Positions 47,996 to 59,600 of a stretch of 64,000 nt of DNA are shown here, piece after piece. Numbering within the stretch: the first letter of the stretch is position 1; the number at the start of each line of letters is the position of its first letter. The notes under the pieces were generated by a model. It was not told the origin of the DNA. It did not search any database and saw nothing but the letters and a program-made list of their open reading frames with translations. The stretch spans positions 37,741,855-37,805,854 of the forward strand of contig CM036241.1 of NCBI GenBank assembly GCA_020698575.1, read 5' to 3'. Origin of the DNA: Bostrychus sinensis. Taxonomy: Eukaryota > Chordata > Actinopteri > Gobiiformes > Eleotridae. The position numbers were made by a program, and so were the translations under genes.

Positions 47996-48739
47996 GACTG
48001 GCCTTGTTTTTGTACAGACGTAGCTTCACTTTCCTTTTTTGTACAAATTTATCTTTACTTTCCTATTATATATATTACACTCAAGTAAAAGTACTGTTAC
48101 TGCTAAATATTACTCAAGTATAAGTAAAAGTACTCTCCAAAAGTTGAGTAAAAGTAAGAAGTACTGAGTATAAAGTTTACTTGAATAAAAAGTGCTTACT
48201 GCTATTACTAGTGCTACTATTACTACTACTACTATTGCTACTAGTGCTACTTTTAATTCAACTTGTTCTACTACTTCAGCTGCTACCACTATTACTATTC
48301 TTACTACTACTACTAGTCAGCAAGGTCAAATAATACTTTTAATTGAAATGAATGCACTTTTTAAGTATATTTTAGAATTTTGTGAAAAAAGTTTACTCAA
48401 ATTTTTAGTCTCTAAATAACATCTATAGGCTAGTAATAATAGTAGTTGTAGTAGCAGTAGTAGCAGTGATATTAGTAGTATTTATTTTTACCTGAGTGGC
48501 GAAGTGGATAGTACAGCTGCCTTGATATCAAAGAGGTCAAAGGTTTGAGTAGAAGTAGTAGTAACATTTTCAAGAGCTCTTGTATTCTTGAGTTCACATT
48601 CAGTATGTTTTTACTTTTACTCAGTATTTTGATGAATATTTTCCATCTACTTCAATAATATTTTCTAATGACAGTATTTGATTTAGATCTTAGGGTTCCT
48701 CCTCTGTAATTGGTTAAAAGTCTGGCTTTTTTTATTAGT

Positions 48740-49668
48740 GCAGTCTCAGCGGGTCAGGGTGAATGGGACTTTATCTGATGTTCTTTATCTTCAACTGGAT
48801 CTCCCTAGGGTTGTGTCCTCTCCCCTTTTTTTTATTTGTACTGTACCCTAATGACTGTCAGAGTAATCATCCAGGTCACCACATTGTTAAATTTGGTGAC
48901 GACTCTGTCATTGTGTTTCTTCTAAAGGGAGATGACTGAGAGGATAGTGCTGTTTTATCTGATTTTATTAACTGGTGCAACATATCTTTAAATATAAATG
49001 TGGACAAAACAAAAGAAACAAACACAGATTTTAAAAGTCCTCCTCAGCCCTCCCTCGTGCACTCACCAACAATCCAGCTGTGGAACAGGTGCATGAGTAC
49101 AAATACATGGGTACTGTCATAGACAGCAAACCGACTTTTGAACCCCAGGTTGATGCGGTCTGTAAAAAAGCTCATCAACGCATGCACTTTTATCAAAAAC
49201 TTTGGAATTTTAATGTGGACACTTTTATGAAAATGTTTAAATCTTGTTTTATTGAATTTGTTCTTACATTTTCTTTTATCTGCTGGCACAGGTCACTTTC
49301 AATTGAACAAAGAAATCGCCTCAATGGACTAGTCAAAGTGTGCAGAAAAATTGCCTGAATGACCTGAATGAATTATATAAGATCAGATCAGTCAGAAAGG
49401 CAAAAGAAATTATTGCTAACGCCTCACACCCCCTTTGGGAGGAATTTATTCTGCTGCCATCCAGACGGCGTTATAATGTGCCTAGGTGCAGGACCAATAG
49501 GTTTAAAAAGTCCCTTGTCCCAAATGCAATTTGCTTTTTAAATGCTTCTTTTAATGTATTGTATTGTTGTTTTTTTGTGCTGTGCTGAATGTATGTATGC
49601 CTGTTTGTTTACTGTTGGCTGCAAATCAATTTGCCCCTCTGGGGATAATAAAGATTCCTTGAATCTTA
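48740..49668 (+). mobile_element. L2/CR1-group LINE 3' fragment with decayed reverse transcriptase
   Basis: Broken frames read HIVKFGDDSVIVFLLKGDD (a decayed form of the reverse-transcriptase DD box), then EYKYMGTVIDSKPTFEPQVD, CKKAHQRMHFYQKLWNFNVD and HPLWEEFILLPSRRRYNVPR. The 3' end is CTCTGGGGATAATAAAGATT, the usual tail of this LINE group. Several stops make it non-functional. Confidence 0.85.
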
Positions 49669-50930
49669 GTTTGCATTGCAGTTATACATCATGTCCACTT
49701 GGAGGCAATTTAACACCGCTTCCAGTCACTCTGATTTTCCAAATCTGGGTTTGAGAAAAAACATTTTTGTATGAATATTTTTATATTGTATGGTTCTGAT
49801 GTTGGTTCTGTGGGGTTTTATTTCTATTTCATCTTTAGTTTAGTCACCAGTGACAGACCTGTATTATTTTCTCAACCATCAGTTAAATCATTCCTACTTT
49901 CAAAGACAATGTCCAGACAGTGTTTTTAAACCATGCAAATATATCCCAGAATGCTTTGCTTCAAGTACTTCTATGTAAATGTCTCAGGGAAACTCCCCTC
50001 TCCTTCTTTTACCCAGGTCATTAAACTCTTTCCTATTCTGAGACTTTTATATTGACACGCATGATGAGCCTTTATGCTATTATTGTGAAGTGTTTCCTGT
50101 GGAGAACATCTGGGAACAGCTGCAGGGTTCAGTTCTGGATGAGTTTTAACAGGAGCCTCATAAAGCCAGCTCAGAACATTCACATAACTTTAGTTTTATT
50201 ATGTTTTTCCTTCTTACATTAAAATTACAGCCTGTGGTTCTAAATGTCATAATCTGCCCAGCAACAAGCAAAACGCAACTGTTCAATCAACTGAGTCTGA
50301 CCAGACAAGCAGTTCTTTAGTAACCTATAGTCAGTACTTCTTTACTTTTACTCGAGTTACTCGTTTCTTGAGTCCATTTTTGTAATTACAGCATTTCTGC
50401 TTTGAGTACTTCCACCTTTGACTGAAACTGTTACGTTAATTCTCCTCCTCATCAAGTACAATTTTATTTCTACTTTTTAAAAGATTTATGTTGACGTCAA
50501 TCTAAGTTACACCAAACTCAGTAATCTGCCCGGCAACAGATCTGTAATCGAATCAGAATCCAAAAAATCACCCCACAGAGAGTTAAGGTTTCTCCTATTT
50601 TATATTCATCACAAACTTCCACCATTTTAAGGCACATTTTAAAAGCACAATTATCTCACAGTTTCTCTGATTGTCCGTCAATGATTCAAACATTTACATC
50701 AAAATCAAACTCGATTTTTTTTCATTTTCTTTGGTTCAATCACAAACTGGGATTTCAATAAAACAACATTCTGCTCCTGGGTCGGCCTGACAGCACAGAG
50801 GATCCCACACGAGTCCAGCTGATTCCCATGACTACAAACATGGGACCTGCTGATCTCGAGGATTACAAACATGGCTTCCATGGCTCCAGAGGACTACAAG
50901 CATGGCTCTAGCTGATTCAGAGGAAAGTGG

Positions 50931-51092
50931 GTGAATCACAACATGCCTCTGCACAGCCTCAACTTCTCACTGTTAGCCCTTCCCACAGAGGAAAGAGAAG
51001 TGTTCTTTCCTATGCACCTCTTTCCACTGCGGGCAGGGCTAACAGCGAGGATTTGAGAAGTTGAGGCTGTGAAGAGGCCTGTTGGGATTCAG
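50931..51092. repeat. Long imperfect inverted repeat (hairpin, about 70-bp arms)
   Basis: The left arm from GTGAATCACAACATGCCTCT through CACAGCCTCAACTTCTCA to CAGAGGAAAGAG (about 50931-50997) is mirrored by CTCTTTCCACTGCGGGCAGG... to GTTGGGATTCAG (about 51018-51092). The loop is about 20 bp. The arms differ at a handful of positions and a small gap. Confidence 0.85.
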
Positions 51093-51148
51093 CCTTAACA
51101 TGGGTCCACAGCTTTAGAGGACTACAAACATGGCTCTACAACTAGTAT

Positions 51149-52774
51149 TAGAGGTTGACCGTTATGGGTCTTTCTATGGCTGATGCCGATACCGATTTTT
51201 AAAATTTGGAGCAACCAATGGCTGATAAGTACTGGTGATTTTTTTGGAACCAATATGTATGGCAGATTTTTATGGAAGAAATTATAATATAACTATTTGT
51301 TTTAGTAATGCTTATACTGACAAAGCTAAAGATGAGTTTTTTGAGAAAACCAATTACTCACTCACAATTTGTGCAGGTAGAGCTTGGTGAAAGATACAAA
51401 ATGCTTTTGTATATTTGTTCTATGAGGTTCTGTTCCAGAGGAATGAGCAAAATCTTTTTATTGCCGTTTTGAGCTTTTCAGGCCAAGATAAGAGATTTTT
51501 GATGTTTCCTATGAACAGCAGTGTAAGATACCCACACTGGTAAAAGATGGTTGTTGACGCTCTGAGCTGCTTCTTGGGACATCCCAAAGCATCTTAGGCC
51601 AAATCTCAAGAGATTTTTATCAGGGCTGCGACAAGGGCCTCTAATGAATTGCACAGTGAGGACAGTTTTCACTTTAACACTGCTGTTTTAAAGTGATAAC
51701 TTTAACTTTATGCAATACTCTAATTGTGATCATTTTTAATATTGTATTAGTATTTTGTGTATAATGCATATTGTCACTGTTACTGACGTGGAATAAAGGT
51801 AAGGCTTGAATTTTTGCTTTCAAAGGCTGTGCATGTAATGCTGCTGTTTAACATAAAATGTCTCTCTGGGAGGAAATATAAAGTGATATTTAGACTATAT
51901 TCAAATGCTTTTGCATGCCTTTGATTCAGTCCACAAGTACACAGATGGGTGACACAGTGGCATAGTGGTTAGCACTCCTGCCTCATAGCAAGAAGGTCCT
52001 GGGTTCGATTCCCGGACCGGGTGGGACCTTTCTGTGTGGAGTTACCATGTTCTCCCCGTGTCTGCGTAGGTTTCCTCCAGATGCTCTGGTTTCCCCTACC
52101 ACTTAAAAAAACAAGTACAATAGATCCACCATGGGGCCAGGACCTCCCTGCAAATGTATGTAATGTTTACAAAGTAAATTTAACTATGCAGCCTAATAAT
52201 TTAATTTCTACCCAAATCATATGCTACAAGACTATTCCTCCCAATAACATCCTGTTTACCAAGTGCATTCACATCTTTTTACCACTGCCAAAAGAAAATA
52301 ATGTCTGTAGTAATGATTCAGACGTCTGAGCTTCATCCTCGTTTACTACAAGGCTCTAGAAGACAACATTTGACCACAGTCAGTGAATCAGAAGTTATGG
52401 AACAGCACTTTCCTTCTTGTGGATTGAAGCTAATGGTACAGGCTTGAGCTTATGCTGCAGGCTAAAGCGTTCAAACAAAGCCAATCCATGTATTTACGTT
52501 TCCTTCCAGACATTTAAGAGTTAAACCGCAGCCTTTGAAAAAAATAAGCCAAGTCCTTTTTCCTTTAAAACTGGAGCCTCCTCTCACTCTCTCAGCAGTG
52601 CTGTACCGCTGCTAATGCTCACAGCTGCAGGGGCTGCGTAGCTGGGGTCCTTTACTGACATGGTTGCCCACACATGTGCCTGGCCAAAAATCAGCCTAAA
52701 AGTGCAAAACTCAGCCAATGGCCGATTGTCTAAAAAAAATGCAAAAATCGGCCTGATATGTCGGTTGACCTCTA
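51149..52774. mobile_element. hAT-like DNA element with 8-bp target-site duplication
   Basis: Terminal inverted repeats TAGAGGTTGACCG... and ...CGGTTGACCTCTA bound a 1626-bp element. It is flanked by ACTAGTAT (51141-51148) and CCTAGTAT (52775-52782), a 7-of-8 match. An 8-bp duplication and this TIR start are typical of hAT. No transposase frame survives. A tRNA-like SINE (51947-52110) is nested inside. Confidence 0.85.
51947..52110 (+). mobile_element. tRNA-headed SINE nested in the hAT element
   Basis: Starts GGTGACACAGTGGCATAGTGG and contains GGTTCGATTCC, A- and B-box-like pol III promoter parts, followed by TCTGTGTGGAGTTACCATGT and TTCTCCCCGTGTCTGCGTAG. A partial relative (head only) is at 26129-26210. 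Confidence 0.75.
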
Positions 52775-53377
52775 CCTAGTATCCCCTGATTTAAAGAACT
52801 ACAATCATGGCTGACCTTGTTATCAGTAAAACAATCTGATTCGGTTTATGGCTGCATTCATATGGTCCTCCGGTGCTTGTCTTTTAGAGATGAGAAGTTG
52901 GTTTCCAGACCTGTTTATGTTCATGTGCTTTTGTCTCGGAAAGTCAGGATATTGACGTCACCATATGTAGACAAAAAAATTATTGGTCAGTAATGTTATT
53001 AATGAGCATTTACCAGTTAGCCTTCTCGTTAGTAAAAAGCTGGACGTCAATATTTGCAAATATAGCTTTGGTTAAAGAGCTTGGAAGTTAAAGGTAAAAT
53101 AAATAACTGGCAATGATTAGCTTTTCTAAAGCAATTCTGTTACTTCTATGAGAGCAACAGCTTACATTAAGCTCATATTATTAGCAATGTCTAGTCAAAG
53201 AGTTCTTGTATAAAACACAAATAAATAAATCAGCTACTTGTCTGCTTTGTCCATGAAACATACGACGTCAAGTGGGGCAGTCGGGCAGCAGGTTTTGACC
53301 AGACTTCGGTTTGTTTAACTCTAAAAAACATTTTTCTGAGTTTCTGAGGACCACATAAATGCAACATATGTTCAAGC

Positions 53378-53475
53378 CTGTCTTAGTCCTTGTTTAGACC
53401 TGGTGTAGTCCTTGTTCAGACCTGGTTTAATCCTTTTTTAGACCCGGGTTATACCTCATTTAAACCTGATTTAAA
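53378..53475. repeat. block of the same 11-bp repeat 3' of b4galt1
   Basis: Reverse-orientation units (AGACCTGGTGTAGTCC, AGACCTGGTTTAATCC, AGACCCGGGTTATACC) lie just downstream of the b4galt1 stop. The array family thus occurs on both sides of the catalytic exons. Confidence 0.7.
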
Positions 53476-53696
53476 GTGACGTGGTGGCCATGTTTGTTCC
53501 CAAAATAGATTCTACCAAGAATCCTTTGTGTTTGGAAACTGATAAACCATGTGACCCTTAAAGAGCGTCAAACAGAATTAACACCAACAATAAAAAAGTG
53601 CAAAAAACATGGATTTAACAAATTTGAGTCCAGCAAAATTCAAGTTCCAAAGGTCCCAGCGGGGTCAGGGATTAAGGATCCCAGAGGGGTCAGAGG

Positions 53697-56600
53697 TCAG
53701 GGTTTCCCCACGTCCACTGTGATCTGCGTGTAAAGGTCCAGTCTCTCCGTCTTCAACACGCGGTAGGTCAGCGAATTTATTCCATCTTTGTGCATTGTTT
53801 CTTTAGTGTGGGCGATTCTGTCAAACCTGGAAAAGAAGATAGAATTAGTAAAGAGTACAGCAGAGGCTCGGAGAAGCAGACAGGAGCAGAGCTGAAGATG
53901 TTTCTGTTCTTTTTGTTCATGATGAGGATGGATAGGATTAGTTAATGATTCCATCATAGGGACAGCTCGTGAGATGTTTTGGAGATAGTGATGTCAGAAA
54001 AATCACCAAAAGCTAAAGCTTAAGTTAAGATTAAGGTTGTTAAAGTATTATACATGACTGCCCTAGTTTAGGCCTGTGTGTATCAATAAAGTTCTTAGAT
54101 TAAGCCTCTACACACTTAATAGATAATAGATTAACAAGATATCACTTAATCACATATCACTTCATCACTGTTCTTATGATATTAGAAGTAGGCACTGCTG
54201 TGTATAGTTTCTGTGTGTTTTTAACAGTTAATCACTTTGATATAGGCATGAAATCACTTTATGTTCTGAACCTTATTTAGCTAGCTGCAGGATATCTATA
54301 GTTCATACTGAGTGTAGTGATGTGCCTGTCTATCTTTCAGATTGATACTGTTTCTGCCCGTAGCTGGAGTCACGCCAGTCTTAGAACCAGTCCAAGGTCC
54401 ATGCTATACAGTCAGTCTGGGCAGCCCAAAAAGGGCTAATCTGACTCTCAACCAAAATTTATGCTTATCAGGTGTAACATCCGGAACCCTCCTGTTCACA
54501 GAAGATACCAAAAATGGACTAACACTTTGTCCAGAAAATATGATATGTATAGGATGGACCTGGTCATAGATTGATTATGCTACATTCCTACATTCTATAA
54601 AAACTGTGTGAAGACCTTGAATGGGAGCATTTTGGTGGCATCCCAAGGTCGGAAGGCACTCGTCCAAATAGCCAGACCGGTGGCGCCAACAAATTGCTCC
54701 CTTCTCGAGTTTGTACTTTGTCTTTTGATCTACCTCTAAACTGTATTTTTGCATAATTTTTGAACCCTGTTAATTGGTATTTTTGATCCTGTTGATCTTC
54801 AATAAACCTGGGCAGCATTTTATAACTACATCCTGGTCCTCGGTGTCAATTTTTGACAGAGAACACGCAACAGGTACCTTCTAAAAACCAGGTCTAATAA
54901 CATCAAAAAATCCTGTACTTCAATAGCCAGATTATCAATCAGAGAAGAAGACCAGAGAGGAGCTTTATGAATGTAGTGAAACAGGACATGACAGTAGTTG
55001 GTGAGAGAGAAGAGGATGCAAAGGATAGGTTTAGTTAGAGCAGAAGCTTCACTGTGGACAGCTCATTTGTAGTTAAGCTAGCATTTTTATTTATTTTTTA
55101 CCTCTGTGGATTGGGTTCGTTCTTCTGGTCTCTCTCATGTCGGATCATTCTGCACTTCCCCATTTCACCACTAGGTCTGGAGATGGACATGCCTTTGGAC
55201 GCCACTCTACAGCAACAAAGGGGAAAATGAATTAAGAACATAACTGGGACAAAAACACATTGTTTTACTTGGATCTAAAGTTCAACTAATTTGCAGTAAC
55301 AGTAGATTTGCATTCAAAAGTTTACTCAAGTACTAAAGTAAAAATTTTGATTATTTTTGCTTCTACTCCAATACAAAATACCTGTTGTAGATGTCGTCAT
55401 CCTCTCCTCCCCAGCCCCAGTAGTTGTTGGGAAAGCCATTGATTTTCAGAAACTGTTCTTTACTCAGCGACGACACGCCTCCAAAATACTGGTTATAGGG
55501 CAGTCTGCAACAAGGAGAGAGCTAATATTCATTCATCATCATCTGCTTATTGCCGTTAGGAGTCCTAGAAGACTGGAGTCTATAGGTGCTTTTACACAGA
55601 GCAGTTATAGGAACTTAGGCTACATTCAGACTGCAGGTAAATGTGGCCCAAATCTGACTTTTTTTGCCTATATGTAACCTGTATATGATTTTTTTTGTGA
55701 CAGTGTGAACAGCACAAATCAGATTTTTTCAAATTCGGCCCAGGCCACTTTTATATGTGCTCCTAAATCAGATATGTATATGATCTTTTGCAATCTGACC
55801 TCAGTCTGAACTGTAACTAACTAGATTATAATGCAACAGATGCCACAATTCTCCACTGGAAGAGGTGGGAACTGGCCAGATCAAATAGCAACATGCGGCA
55901 GACAACAGTGGTGGACCCAGTCAGTGGAAAAGTGAGGTTTTGAACTTAAAGCATTTTGTGTAAAAAATAAAAAATTATCTTTAGAAATTCAAATCTGAGG
56001 AGTGGCACTAACAGATGTATTAATATGTCTTGACATTCTAAAATTGTGAAAAAGAGTGAAGCCCCTCATGTCAGAATACTGCAACTCCTGGCTCTGTCAT
56101 GTCTTTTTTTTGCACATGCAGGCCACTTAAGGTCTGTAGATGGATGGAAGTTGTATTTAAAATGTAATGTGAACCACCACTCTAAACAAAATCTGATTTC
56201 AGCAAAAAATCTGAATTAAGCATTAAGACCGGCAGTGTGAACGAAGTGTTAGTTCTATGAAACCTCTGCATCGAGTGGAAGACAAAAAGATGGCACTGTT
56301 CACTGTGTCGTGGTTGGCTGAAACACTTGTAGACCTGGTGTAGACCTGGTTTGCATACCTGTACCCAAACTTGTCCAAAGACACAGACAAGTGTTGTGGC
56401 TGACTGGAAGACTTGTAGAACTGGTTTAGAACTGATTTGCATACCTGAACCCAAACTTGTCCATAGACACAGACAGGTGTCGTGGTTGGCTAAAACACTT
56501 GTAGATGTTGCGGTCATCCATGGGGATCAGGTCCACGTCGCTGAAGACAAAGCACTCGTAATCATAATCCTTTAGACTCTCCATGTATCCGATATTCAGG

Positions 56601-59600
56601 AGTTTGGCTCGGTTAAATGTGAAATCTCCATCCTGGAAAAACAGATCCAAGAAGAGAAAGCGGTTAGAGAAATTACCACTCTCAGTTTGTACATTATGAT
56701 AGATTTCTGCTTCTCATGCACACCAATTGGGTTTCAAGACGCAACTGAACATTTTAAATTTTTTGAAATAATAATAGCAGTAATAGCACCAGCAGAACTA
56801 ACAGTAGTAGCAGTAATAATAGTAAAGATAGTTTTAGTATGAATACTAGTAATAATAGCAGTAATAGTAGTAGTAGCAGCAGTAGTAACAACAGTCATGG
56901 TAGTAAAAACATTTATAGTATAAATATTATTAATAGTAGTAATAATAGCAATAGTAGCAGCGCAGTAACAGTAGTAGAAGTAGTAATAGTAAAAATAAAA
57001 GATTTTGACCTGATTTATATGCTTTATTTGCATTGTTCACACTAAAAACATATTTGTCATTATTTGTACACACCAATAAAGAACATCTTACAATTTCTTA
57101 TTACCTCCTGTGAATGTTCTGTGTTGTACCTGAGCTTAGGGAGTTCACTTCTTTTCGCCATGAACTCCCCAAACAGGTAATTGGTAAGATTACTCAACAT
57201 CTATGGAATGTGAATGTGCACTTTACTTTTTTATAAAATCTGAAACAAACACATCCTCAGGGCTCAGGTAAGGGAGGAGGTGGGGGTTATGTGATGACTG
57301 AAAGGTGATGTGTCTCAGACTAGTTCTCTCAGATTGGCATGTTCAGTGAAACCCAAAACACAGCAAATTGGTAAAGAAATGGTTTAAAGGTTAAATATAG
57401 TTTCAGTGTTCATCTTATTTTGGTCCCAAATATAGTTTAAATGACAAAAAAAAAACAGGTTTTAAAATAAATGTGCCATAAAGGTGGGAGTTAAATAATA
57501 AAAGTGAGCATTTTTGACCCTAGAAGTAGCGGTAGTAGTGGTAGTAACAGTAGTAAAGGTATCATAAAGATAATTATAGGTTGAGTGCTAGTAGTAGTAA
57601 TAATAGTAGGTTTTGGACAGTATAAAACTACTTTAAAAAGCCTTTTTTGTGTTTCAGTAAAATTAAGAATGCTGTCAAAATAATCCATGTTTGAGTAAAA
57701 TTCTTAATAAACAGGAATTATACCTCAACAAATCCTTCTGTAAAATAACAAATATGGTTAAGTATAAGACTGGAAGAGGTGGAGCATGTAGGTCCTACTG
57801 AAGTGGAATTTTCTGACTCAGAGTAGTAGTATAATTAACTTTTCTCTCAAATCTCAAAATCCTGTTTTACTGGTTGTGTCTCGCCTTAAAGAGTAAAATA
57901 GGACACTGGTCTCCCCAGTTTAAACAGCAGAAATATTCAGTGTTATTGGGCATGGGGTGGGTGGTGGTGGGAGTTGTGTAAAGTTTATGAGTTAGCTCTG
58001 AGGCAGGCCTGTTGAAAACAATGTTAACAATGTAGTAGAACTGGATATTTTGAAAAACTTAGGGTATGTTTCCACTTGCAGTGTTTGGTTCGATTCAATC
58101 AAACACTGGTACACTTCCTGGTAAAGTCTGGTTTGTTTTGGTAGGTGTGAACGCTCAGACTCAGCTGCGCACCAAACAAGTGAACTCTGGTTCGCCTGAA
58201 ATCAGGTCTCAGTGCGGCGCGCTTTGAGCTCTGGTGCGGTTCTGGTGCGGTCCTGGTCTGGTTCTGGTGAAGGACGAACGCAACTCGGACCAAATTATGG
58301 ACTAAAGCCAGGGAGTGAACTTCACACTGTTTACCAAGGGCATAAAAATATACGCGCATCTAACGTTACCATAAGAAAAAAATACAAATATACTGTAAAT
58401 AAAATGTATTTAAAAGGTTGCTAACATCAGCAAACACATGTAAAAACACTGCTAAAACAACACAGATTTCATATTAATCACAGAGAGAGTCCACAGTTGT
58501 ATTCAGCCAATATTGCCAAAATATTAAATAAAATGCACTATATGATATTATTGGGATATATGGGGCTGAAGAGACGGACTTTTGACCAATAGAAGAGCAG
58601 GGTTTCAGTAACAGTACGTTTAATTTAGCAAGCTTTTTTTGCTTAGTACTCTGTGTCCACATTTAATCCAGGGATTTAAAAGGATATAAATATTAAAACA
58701 CTGAATAAGGAAGCATGATGCATTTACTGGTAAAGTGACTTTACTTTTTATCCATTGAGTATTCTTACTTCAATTTGAGTGATATCATTTTGTTTAAATA
58801 TAGTTGTATTGAGATTGTCAAAGTGGGTATTTATCTGTAGTAGCAGTATTTAATTGTAGTAAGTAGTAGTAGTAATAGTAATAGTTGAAGCAGCAGTAAT
58901 AATTGCAGTTGTAGTAGTAGCTGTAGTAGTAGAGGTTGCAATAGTAAAAATAATTGTAGTACGAGTACTAGTAGTAAATTGTATTAGCAGTACCTTTTGA
59001 TGTGCAATTAGTTTCCCAAAAGTACTGATGGTATTTTGGGTTTCAGTCTGAAAATACTGCTATAGCCTTAAATTAAATCTATGGTTTAAATAATTATGAC
59101 CAAATTAGAGTAGAATATAATAATAATGCTTCTTAATTATTTCATTTTATTTTTGTTTGCCATTTTAACAACATCTAACATGTCTGCATTTTAATTAGTA
59201 GTGAAGCTATTTTTATATATTTTATTATTATTATGGTAAAACAAGTTACATAGAAAGATGCAATAACTACGTTGCACTTTGTGACAATAACATAACTGGC
59301 GATATCTGGATTTCCTTTTGGACACAGTAAGTCAATTTCAATGTAAGCAGAAATCCACGTGTCTGTAGTTATTCGTAAAGGTAAACTGGGTCAAAAACTG
59401 AAATAAAGACTGTGCTGCTGTCATTGACTGACAGCGGTCACAGTGGGCCGAGAGAAGACAGCACCAGCGTGACTTGCGATGTTTTGGACTCTGCAACAAC
59501 TAGAATTGAAATGTTTTAAAATAAAAACACATTTATTACTGCACGTTGGCTTCTTCAGTCTTCTTACTGTTGTTAAAAGCATGTCAACTCCACAGAGGCA

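Larger units (their letters stand above)
47996..53690. other. Spacer between rest and b4galt1 (convergent 3' ends)
   Basis: In order: AGTAAAAGTACT-type repeat, trinucleotide tracts, the L2-type LINE tail, a plain AT-rich stretch, the hairpin at 50.93 kb, the hAT-like element with nested SINE, and the 11-bp repeat block. No exon is supportable. Confidence 0.65.

Noticed and set aside
56734..57045. Thr/Ile and Asn/Ser-rich frames
   Set aside because: Translations of the TAG/TAA trinucleotide tract.
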